Positions 55,473 through 64,000 of a DNA stretch of 64,000 nucleotides are shown here, one piece after another. The notes beneath the pieces were generated by a model that worked only from the letters and a program-made list of their open reading frames with translations, ran no database searches and was not told the origin of the DNA. The DNA is from Fonsecaea monophora (lineage: Eukaryota; Ascomycota; Eurotiomycetes; Chaetothyriales; Herpotrichiellaceae), in the NCBI RefSeq assembly GCF_001642475.1, contig NW_019174031.1, positions 51,801-115,800 of the forward strand. The letters are read 5' to 3'. Both the position numbers and the translations under genes were made by a program. Numbering within the stretch: the first letter of the stretch is position 1; each line of letters starts with the position of its first letter.

Positions 55473-58258
55473 ATGGCTACTGTGGACAACCAAACCCGGG
55501 CTACCGTGAGGTCGGCTCTGGCATGTGATTTGTGTAAAAAGTAAGTGGTGCGCCCCGGTTTCTGCGCGAATACCCCGGAGAGAAGCTCAATGTTGAGAAA
55601 GATGCACCGATAGCGGAACCGTAGATGCCCCGGGCTATTCTTCTTCTTCTTCGCACCTCTCCATGTGCCAATGAGAAGCGACTGACTAGAGATTTGTAGG
55701 AGAAAGTCCAGATGGTCAGCAACCTCGCCGCCGCCCCGTCAAACCTCGTTACTAACGCGTCCGTGCTACAGTGATCGACAGATTCCATCATGTTCGTTCT
55801 GCCGACAGACCTCCAACACCTGTACATATCCTACGGCCCGCTTGAAACCAGGACCCAAATTAGGTGAGTAGGATGTTGACGTGTCATCAGAGGACTGGCC
55901 ATCTTACGATCAATAAGGCTCTAGCCATCGTCGTCGCTGCGCACGATCATCATACCCTCCGACAAGGCAAGCAGTCATTCAATCTCACTTCTCAAACGCT
56001 TCTCAGAATGGTGCGCTCCAGCATCAACCCAGTGGCGGTAGTCACACAGCCTTTGCAGGCGAAGGCGACAGTATACTTTCATCACCGGAAGATTTTTCCA
56101 TCAATGCCTCGTCAGAGTCTCCCCGCAGCATCACAACCTCCCAGGTGGCAGTCTTGAACTTTGCAAAAGCCATCAGTCTCTCTAGAATCCTGTACCCCTC
56201 CCATGAACCTTCTCTTGGCCCGGCACCTGCGCCGAAAGAACGTTCACAACCCGGATTTTTGTTGGTTCTTGCAGGAGCCCAGGAGAACTTGGCGAAGGCG
56301 TGCGAAGTGCTTCGTATGTCCATCAAGCAAGCCCAGTCATGGTAAGCAAGGCCCTTCCCCTCGTGTTCACACCCGGATCAGATGGCTGCTTTGTCGTGTA
56401 TGAGATGAGCTGACCTCCCGGGGCTTACTATAGCATTGATCTCTTTTTTGAGATGGTGGCAGGATTGAAGTCCCTGTCTATCTTTCACCAACCTTCCTTT
56501 CCAGACAAGATCCGTGGCATACAAGATCGAAATCATCTCATTGCTCTTTTCGCAGCAATGTTTTCTCTCTCCTCCAGGTTGGCCACGGGGGACAACCTCC
56601 CTCCAGGCGAGGACAATCTGGGCATTTCTCACCAAGAACTCCACACTCTCTCTCTACAGTACATCAACTCATCCTTGGAAGCTTGCACAAGTCACGCTCC
56701 CCCTCTGTGCCTGCTCCAAGCCATCACCTTAGCGGGTTTCTACAAGCTCGTGAATGGAGTATATGGGCCAGCTTGGAGGCTGGTTGGTGCCGGTGTGCGT
56801 ATTGCATACGAGCTGCGACTACACTTGATCGATTCCAAAGCATATGAGAAAGTGCCCACCCGCGACAGCGAACTCATGATATGGTCCTCGGACGAAGAGC
56901 GGCGTCGTTGCTGGTGGGCTTTATGGGAAATGGATATCTTTTCCTCGACAATCCAGCGTGCACCTACTGCCATTGACTGGAGCGCAAACGAAACATTCCT
57001 TCCAGTTGCCGACGAATACTGGTTTACAAACACCTATCAGGCCTCCTGCCTCCTGATTGGGAGTCCCGAAGAACGGTGGAAGAGACTCAAGCAGTCGGGG
57101 AATGAAAACTCCACTGCATGGGCACATCTTCTGGGGTCTCTGATGCATGATGGGCGGTTACTGTGCCAGGAAAGCATCAAAGGAATCACCTCGAATATTG
57201 ACCTGCCAAACGATGTTCCAAGACTTGCACAGTATTACAGTCAGGCCTACAGACTCAAAACACAAGGATTCTCGGATCGGCTTTACAGTCTTGTCAAAGC
57301 ATACCAAGATGTAAGAAAGAACCTTCCCAGCACGCTGGCCTATCGGGATGAACATCTATCTTTTGCCTTGACCGAAGGCGACGATCCTTACTCAACGCTT
57401 CGAACGAGCGCAGGAAAATACTCTGTACAAATGATGAGCGCCTCGGCATCCTTTATGATTTATCAGAATTATGTTTTCGCTGATATCATCGAAGGGCTGA
57501 GCCCCCTGTCGTCTTCCCACGCTGGCTACGAGGGATCTGGCAAAGATTCTACATGCAACGAAAGGTCTCTACTCGGCAAAGGGTTCAGAAACTATCTGGA
57601 AACAAGCGACATGGTCCTGCGGCTCCTATCAAATTGTCCCGAAGACCATGTTCGTTATGCGAACCCTTACTACGCCAGTACTACGTGGATCGCTGCAGCA
57701 TTACAAGTATTCAAGAGATTTACATTGCGCGATCATGACTCGACTGTTACGCAACGTCAGTATGACCTCCTGCGCCGATCATATCTTCAATTCAATCAAT
57801 TTTGGGACACACCAAGTGCCCTGCTGCAAAATCTCGATTCTCTAGAAGCAAGACTCGATTGCCGACACAGAGAACTCGACTTACAGCACAGCAGCGCCAG
57901 GACTACTCGGATTGATGATCAACAGTGTCATGATGACACACCTTCTTTCGCAAGCACAGAAACCATGATGGCTTCCGTGTCAGAGGATCAACTTCTCCCC
58001 ACCTGGTCGGCATTGAAGGGCTCTTTGTGTAACACATCTCAGCCATCAATTAGTGATCCGACCGCTGGCTACCCGGTGCTAATGCCTGACGACGTGGAAC
58101 TGCCATCTGGTATGGGCACAAAATTTGACTCTTCGTTAAATCAAGGGACTTTCTCGGAAGCATACCCGGACCCCTGGCCAAACGATTTATTTCTGGACAA
58201 TCTTGTGTGGTATTCATCAGATGTGATGGCGGGCCTCTCTCACGGGTATACTGCATGA
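55473..58258 (+). CDS. Zn2Cys6 transcription factor 2 (TF2), paralogue of TF1
   Basis: Exons 55473-55540, 55700-55714, 55772-55863, 55918-56341, 56434-58258; 807 residues. The zinc cluster C-x2-C-x6-C-x6-C-x2-C-x6-C begins ACDLCKKRKSRCDR and, as in TF1, is split over three exons with a 15-nt middle exon. PGPKLG follows in both. The last exon is the fungal-specific regulatory domain (FHQPSF, RRCWWALWEMDIF, VRYANPYYAS). Exons 2 and 3 have the same lengths as in TF1 (15 and 92 nt). Nuclear activator or repressor, probably governing the adjacent MFS, P450, SDR and monooxygenase genes. Which genes each factor controls cannot be read from sequence. Confidence 0.9.
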
Positions 58259-58538
58259 TAGCGCATTGGTGGTTAGTATCAATTGTATTCTGCACGAATT
58301 TTGCGAGGGCGAGGACCGGGTATGGAGAACACTATGGTTGAAGTACCTCATTGATACTTACAAGGAGGGCAATTAATCGGAATCAGGAATTGGGCCCTTG
58401 ATCATGAACCAGCTTGGGTATATATGGCATGTATCAAATTATGAGCATACAACATTGAAATATCAGCCACGGGTCCAAACTCAACGATAGCCCAAACTGT
58501 CTTATCAACAGGAAATCAAAGTGTCAATCTTTGTGGGC

Positions 58539-60640
58539 TCAGGCAGCGTTGCGGCCAAGTATTGAAACAAACACGTCTGAGAGTTTTCGCTCACATGCAT
58601 CTTGACCTCCGAGGACGGCTGGAGCTCTCCAAGCGACGAAGCGATCAGGTCGAACCAAGACAACCCCTGAATCTCCAACACCGCGCACCCGCTCCCAGTC
58701 ATAATAGACGTCCTCCCATTGTTGTCGAAATCCAATGGAATGCACCGCAATGGGAATTCCGAGCTTATCAGAGACACATTTGGCAGCTTCGTACCAGTGC
58801 TCTCCTCCAGGGCCCGTGAAAAGAGTGAATGCACCATGCCCGGCGAGATCGACGGTCGACACAGGTTCCGTTGGGATTGTTTTATTGAGCCATACGTGTG
58901 GCAGACGACATCCAGGATAAGTACTCTTTTCGTAGTAGAGGATGGGATCTTCGGCGGCGCGCCCGGAATGCCTAAAGGGCTCCGCTTCATCCGCGGCGTA
59001 CACACCCGGACCGCTATATGTTTGGTTCATTTCCACACCGAGCCCGTGAAATTCGTGGCATGAGTTCGTGATGGCATCCTGCAGCTGACGCCGGCGTTCA
59101 CTCCCGGTTGTGGTGGGAGCACTTAGTTCGTTGAGGATGGCCTTCCGACCCTCCACATCTGGATGGAGCGCCCCCAGCGCCTCCCAGATCTTGAAATGGT
59201 CACGAAACCCGTTGTTCGCCCGCGTGATGATCTGATGGCCGACAGGTTGTCTCTCGATACTATAGGTTGAGAGCAATGAAGGATCGGCGAGGCCGCGATG
59301 GACGTACGCAAGCTTCCAGGCTAGATTGAACGCATCTTGAATACATGTGTTGGAACCTAGCCCATTGAAGGGAGGGTGACGGTGGACTGCGTCTCCGAGA
59401 CAGAACCTGTTTGTGAAATTGTCAAACAACAGTTATCGAGATCCAGGGGAATCGGCTCGTTGAAGCTGGACTCACACGTTTCCCTCAGAGTATTTGACTG
59501 CAACAATCTCGTTGATGAACCATTTGGAGATGTCAATAATCTCGGTGGGAGTCTCGTCACCGATGAAATCCCTCACTCTCTGGAGGTATTCCTCCTTGGA
59601 GGGTGAGATCTGAGGGTCACAGTCTCGAGTCGGTAGTAAGATAAACATCCACTCATTCCATGGCTTGACCATGCGTACAATCCCCATCTGGCCGAACTCA
59701 GGATGCTCCTTGTCAGGCTGCATGACCCAATGCAAGTTTCCTCGTCGATGCTTGACTAAGTGGGATAGATCCGCCTTGACCAACACATTGATTGCCATAC
59801 CTTGACCTGGTTTGACCGAGAGTGGAAGGTCGAGTTGTTTCACCACTTGGCTGCGTGCTCCGTCAGCCCCCAAGAGGTATTTGGTTCGGATTTGATATTC
59901 CAAGGAAGAGAGATTATCCCGCACGTTAGCAGTGATCAGGCCGCTTGCTGGGTCAGTCTCAAAGGAGAGTAATGTCGTATCGAACCTCGTCTTGAAACCT
60001 CCTAGGGTGGCGTGGCGCACGAGCACTGGCTCCAGAAGTGTCTGGGGTAGATCTACTGGTGAGCATGGACTGGCGCCTTCATAATCTCCCTAAGATGTCA
60101 CCGAATTAGAGAACCGGACATGCATGCCATGTACGCAACTGACCTTTCTCGCAGGATCATTGCCCCACGAGTAAATCCGAGCGTATTCTTCGCCAGCCAT
60201 ACTATGGCACCATCGGGTATGAATCATGCAGTCCCCTTTCGACGAGAGATTCTCCAGGTCTTTGTCGAGCCCGATGTCTCTGAGACACTCTTAACCTAAC
60301 TCAGCCATCACCACTCTTCAGCCTTGGTTTTCGGCACGTACCTAGTGCAGCCATGTTCGTGATGTGGGCGCGAGGAGTGTTGGCTGTCCCCGGAGCATTG
60401 CTGATCATGACACCTTTCAGCCCTATCCAAGTCAGCATCGTAGTAGTTCATGGGCGGAGAAGGAACCACTATACCATAGCTCGTCAAGAACGATGCCAGA
60501 GCTGCGCCTGCGGGACCTGCACCGACAACCAGGAACTCAGTGTCGAGCGAAGAGTTCCCGGGATTTTGCGCCGACGAAGAAATCCGCCGTATACTATGGG
60601 TTGACGGATGATTGATACCAAAAGGACTGCTCGCCTTCAT
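58539..60640 (-). CDS. FAD-dependent aromatic hydroxylase (phenol 2-monooxygenase type)
   Basis: Exons 60640-60475, 60422-60342, 60289-60144, 60089-59476, 59406-58539; 624 residues. FAD/NADPH motifs in order: LVVGAGPAGAALASFL (GxGxxG), the DG motif YLLGADGARSQVV, and the GD motif FCLGDAVHRHPPFNGLGSNT. The C-terminal thioredoxin-like part ends with VVLVRPDRFVAWRA, as in phenol hydroxylase, TfdB and PcpB. These flavoproteins add one oxygen to a phenolic ring. The first 40 residues before the FAD motif are Ser/Arg-rich and could target the mitochondrion. Start taken at ATG 60640, though the frame is open to 60895. Convergent with TF2. It strongly suggests an aromatic substrate for the locus. Confidence 0.9.
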
Positions 60641-61373
60641 CCGGGCTCTGGGGTTCTTGTTAGCCGTATTTTGCCTGTTCGAGGGCGATAGGATGGCTCC
60701 GCGTGAGGTACATATCAAGCGAGAAGGGACACCATTACAAGGCAGTTCTGGACGTTTGAAGAGAAGTGATAAGCCAGTAGGCCTGACAAGAGGGACTCGA
60801 TCAAAACGCGCGCAACGTAGACTAGCCATCTCGTTCGGTACCTTCACCACCAGCCTTGACTGTCCATCTTCAAATTTACAGATGGGCGCGTCCACATGTT
60901 ATCCAGCTTGGATTGCGGGGGTATTCTTTCCATCGAGAAGAGGACGGTGATCTTGACTCGAGATCATTGGCTGGGACATTCAAGTTAATCAAAGATAGGC
61001 CGAGGCTACGTTAGCAGCCTCATGGGGCATGTGGACTGGGGGTTTCTCCGTGATGGCTCCAAGCACGAAGCTGGTCAGGACGCAAGAAGGGTCCCGTACT
61101 ACTTCGGAATGGTCAAGTAACTTTTGTACGGACAGAATTTTCTGGGGCGTGAGCCCCCGAAATTGATCCAGGGACGCCAAACAGACGCATGCAGGAGTTT
61201 CGTAGGGTACTACCTTTTCATCATAACACCGGCACATGCTATCCCCACATGGTTATACACGTAGCATTCGACATGTAGCTCTGCAATAGCACGCCTTGCG
61301 CATGTCTGTGAGAGTCACACTTCCGAAGCTTATGCTAGACTGATGACTCCCTGTCCGTCAATCTCGGATATCA
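60641..61373. other. Intergenic between monooxygenase and transposon
   Basis: A minus frame at 61237-60989 (82 codons, with PYETPACVCLASLDQF) looks weakly coding but has no recognised family or partner exons. Nothing else supported. Confidence 0.35.
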
Positions 61374-62760
61374 TTACAGTGGCGAGCAAAAATCCAAAAA
61401 ATTGGCAGTTTTGCCGAGGGCATATCGTTGCAATGGCGAGTAGTTCCGCCTACAGCGTAAAAAGCGGTGTGTAAAGAACAGGTCGCCATGCAATAAGTAC
61501 AGCGTCCTATAATTCATCTATAGGCTTGATAGATTGCTCGTTACTGTATCTCCACGTAAATAGCCTTTTATAACGCGGTAATAATGCCTTCAGGCGGTTC
61601 ACACCTTCGAAAGGCCCAGGTTATCAGGACCACTATAAGCGCCTAATTAGCCCTTAGAATGCGCCCAATCGACGTCTCGCGAGTGAACAACGTCTCTCCT
61701 TCCTTCGTTACTCAACAGCGGTACCGAGACGAGGAGGAATCGCTTAGTTTGGAGCCAGGAGGCGTAGTACGAGGCCGTCCCAGGGCAATCCATTCCGCCG
61801 CCATGACTACTATCAACTAATTCATTCAGGATTTCCCAACGGCGTAGAGGGACGAGGTCTGCGATCTCCTCAAGGAAGAGTTTAATATAGAGGTCTATCC
61901 TACGACCGCAGGCAGGATCCTGAAAAAGCTCGGCCTTATACGTAAGAGGGTGAACAAGATTAATATTCGGCGTGATGAATCGCTAGTTACAGCGTTCCTA
62001 GCTAACATAACCTAGTACTCAGTTAAATAACTTATCTACCTTAACGAGAGTGCCGTAAACGAGAGGACTAGCGATCGTAAATATAGCTGGTCCCTACGAG
62101 GAGTACCCTATCGAGTGAGGGCTTCTAATAGGCGGAGCATTCGCTGGAGTATCCTCCCAGCGCTTACGATCGATAGGTAGCTCGATTATGAGATCTTTTA
62201 GGGTTTCTTTAACGGAGAGAGATTCCTAGCCTTCGTTGAGAGGCTATTAGGATAGATAAACGCGTTTCCAGCACCTCGATCGATATTAATATTAGATAAT
62301 GCATCGATCCACTACGGCGAACGGATATAGGCTCTCTACCAGTAACATAGCGTAGTTCTCGCCTACCTACCTCCCTATTCGCCGCATCTAAACCCGATTA
62401 AGATGGCCTTTCATGAACTAAAGGAGTGGATGAGGAAGAATCGCGAGATTAGATATGAATATAAAGAGGAATTCGAGGTCTTCCTCTACCTAGTAATGGA
62501 GGTAGTCTATCCTACGAGGACAGCGAGGAACTACTTTAGAACCTATAGCTATAGACTACCTACTAGGACTAGGTAGGAGGAACGCGAAGATTAAGAGGAA
62601 CTAGTCCTATTAGTAGGAATCGAGGGTTAGGCGTAAGTGTAACTATCGTAGATGGCGAGTATTAATTAGTGTATAAACTTAGTGTTGCTAGGCTAGGTCG
62701 TTTCCTGTAGAAACCTCGTTTACAGTAAAATTAGGTGAGTAAAAGCTTACCTAGGAAATA
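61374..62760 (+). mobile_element. RIP-degraded Tc1/mariner-like DNA transposon
   Basis: The element body is defined by the decayed transposase at 61722-62594. ATTACAGTGGCGAGCAAAAA at 61373-61392 could be its left terminal repeat (with a related AATGGCGAG at 61432-61440), but a matching right repeat is not obvious, so the borders are guesses. The whole stretch is rich in TpA and in TAG/TAA triplets, unlike the coding DNA to the left. Confidence 0.5.
61722..62594 (+). pseudogene. DDE_3-type (DD34E) transposase, inactivated by about ten stops
   Basis: A single frame of 291 codons keeps its protein character despite ten internal TAA/TAG codons. Recognisable are a helix-turn-helix part (DEVCDLLKEEFNIEVYP, TAGRILKKLGL) and the catalytic core: YLNESAV, ILDNASIHYGE and YSPHLNPIK. 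In Tc1/mariner relatives these read D, D and E; here the first is Asn and the third Lys, both explained by TpG to TpA change. Spacing between the last two is 34 residues. No frameshift is needed, which points to point mutation by RIP rather than slow decay. It is inactive. Confidence 0.8.
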
Positions 62761-62990
62761 ACTTAGACCTCGCGCTATAGCCTACTACTTGATCGATCGC
62801 TCTGAATACACCATTTCCTGCCTTTTAGCGACGTTATAATAACTTCGCTTAGCGCCGTTCCGAGGCCGTTACTTTATAGGTAATCCTGTAATCGCCGGCG
62901 GTACTGCCTATCACGCTAGTAACGCGGTATCCTATTCGAGTAATAATAATAATAACAATAATAGAGGTCTTAAGGCTTAAGGCTAAGGTC
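62595..62990. other. TpA-rich non-coding sequence with a TAA microsatellite
   Basis: No gene. A run of TAA triplets interrupted by one TAACAA lies at about 62940-62964. Confidence 0.6.
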
Positions 62991-63720
62991 GCTGGTGGCC
63001 ACCACAGGAGGCTCTTCTAGCTGTAATTCCTCGTTTGCGAAGATCTTAAGGTTCTTCTTAATCTTCACGACGAATCCACCACGGATTTCTATGCGTTCCC
63101 AGCCTAAATCTGTGATTATTCGAAGGTCTGAGAAACCCCAGCCCTCGCCCTATAGAATGCCCTTAATCTCGCCGAATTCGGCCGTATAGTTAGGATAGCG
63201 CCTACCGAGCCAGTTAAGGTAGATGCTACGTTATAATCGTCATCGCCAGGCCGGAAAGGTAGGCTAGATTGCTGTTCGCGCTCGGATTTCGCTGTCGCGG
63301 CCGCGGCACCTTCGCTACCCTAGAAAAACTAGATGTAAACGCCGCCACTACTGGTAGCGATCTACGCGCTATTCGAGGCCGCCTTACCGGCCTTCTTATT
63401 TATGTAGTTAGCCTTATCTTTTATAAGTCTTAGGAGTAACGATCCTAGTATCTCTTCAGCTATTACGGTGCGATTTCGGATCGATTTAAACTAAGAGCTA
63501 ATCGATGAGGTATCCAGGCGGAGGTGGCCCTCTTCTATAGGTAGGTAGGTTCTACCGTAATTAGGATATCGATCGCTTAGGTACATCCACCTAGCGGCTA
63601 ACTCGTAGACCTGGATATCGCCGGTGGCGACGTTTAGTAGTTCATCCGCCGCGATCGACTAGCGCTGACGCTAAGTAGCGCTTAGTCTCGTTCGCTCCTT
63701 ATCGCGCCGACGCCTAACCT
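62991..63720 (-). pseudogene. Decayed minus-strand reading frame, family unknown
   Basis: From about 63705 down, the minus strand reads protein-like text with scattered TAGs: ADELLNVATGDIQVYELAA, WMYLSDRYPNYGRTYLP, IRNRTVIAEEILGSLLLRL, then after a frame change RRYPNYTAEFGEIKGIL and GGFVVKIKKNLKIFANEEL. Stops are TAG, as expected from RIP of TGG or CAG. It may be an open frame of another mobile element or a captured gene. I do not recognise it. Confidence 0.4.
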
Positions 63721-64000
63721 ATGTTAAATCCTATAGTCGTGGCGGTATAACTGTCACGAACCGCCAAGCATAACCTACACGTGACAGCCCCTTATTATTT
63801 GAGCACCGCATGCTCACCGCCTGAGGGAAGCTTCCTTCCCTCATGCTTTAAGTTTCAGTTAAGATATACTATCAAGGAATACCTATACCTACCTGTACCC
63901 ATCGCTACCCTCTGCCTATCTCCATAGGCCGTTCCTGACATTCTTAAAGCATCCCTCAAGATCGGTCGGAGGGAGCGACGTCCCGGCGCGTCGCACGCGG
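63721..64000. other. Right end of window
   Basis: CTGTCACG at 63751-63758 and CGTGACAG at 63780-63787 form an inverted 8-mer pair about 20 bp apart. The last 100 bases turn C/G-rich. No gene and no telomere repeat seen. Confidence 0.4.

Noticed and set aside
27501..60640. A PKS, NRPS, terpene cyclase or DMATS backbone gene
   Set aside because: No frame of suitable length or motif exists; the largest frames are the NLR, CPR and regulator exons.
1..64000. tRNA, rRNA, CRISPR or prokaryotic-type operon features
   Set aside because: No cloverleaf, rRNA-like or repeat-spacer pattern was noticed by reading. The sequence is eukaryotic with spliced genes.
63901..64000. Telomeric or subtelomeric end at the right edge
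   Set aside because: No TTAGGG-type repeats; only a G/C-rich turn after RIP-affected DNA.

Overview
The window is nuclear DNA of a filamentous ascomycete (Pezizomycotina). Genes are interrupted by short (about 40-165 bp) GT-AG introns with CTAAC/CTGAC-type branch sites. The protein set is typically fungal (two Zn2Cys6 transcription factors, a SesB-type hydrolase/NB-ARC protein, a tannase, EthD and SnoaL-like proteins, P450s). The right end carries a Tc1/mariner transposase riddled with TpG-to-TpA style stops, as left by RIP. The gene types would suit a Eurotiomycete or black yeast, but I cannot fix the species.

Left part (1-13 kb) is mostly housekeeping or singletons: a partial FSH-type hydrolase, a large NLR-like gene (alpha/beta-hydrolase, NB-ARC, long disordered tail), a mitochondrial enoyl-CoA hydratase, an NTF2-like protein, a LEA-like protein, a DnaJ membrane protein, an FHA (SNIP1/Pml1-like) protein, and an uncharacterised gene whose frame holds two TAG stops.

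Middle-left part (13-30.5 kb) looks like a small catabolic module: class V aminotransferase, D-2-hydroxyacid dehydrogenase, M81/MlrC-type hydrolase, sugar-porter MFS transporter (with a lesion in one splice acceptor), secreted tannase/feruloyl esterase, zinc alcohol dehydrogenase and Zn2Cys6 regulator TF1.

Middle-right part (30.5-60.7 kb) holds cytochrome b5, two SDRs, an NADPH-cytochrome P450 reductase, two paralogous P450s, a SnoaL-like protein, an EthD protein, an aldo/keto reductase resembling versiconal hemiacetal acetate reductases, a third SDR, a second MFS transporter, a second Zn2Cys6 regulator (TF2, paralogue of TF1 with identical intron layout) and a phenol-hydroxylase-type FAD monooxygenase. 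No PKS, NRPS or terpene synthase is present. The set reads as an oxidative pathway (hydroxylation, alcohol and ketone oxidation or reduction, ring handling, uptake, local regulation) acting on an imported or externally made aromatic or hydrocarbon-like substrate. Relics of an alpha/beta-hydrolase and perhaps a HeLo-like gene lie between its two arms.

The most striking molecular detail is that both P450 genes need an AT-AC intron (ATAAGT...TAC) at the same codon just before the haem-binding loop. The EthD gene uses a GC-AG intron. The right end (61.4-63.7 kb) is a RIP-degraded DD34E transposon plus a second decayed reading frame.
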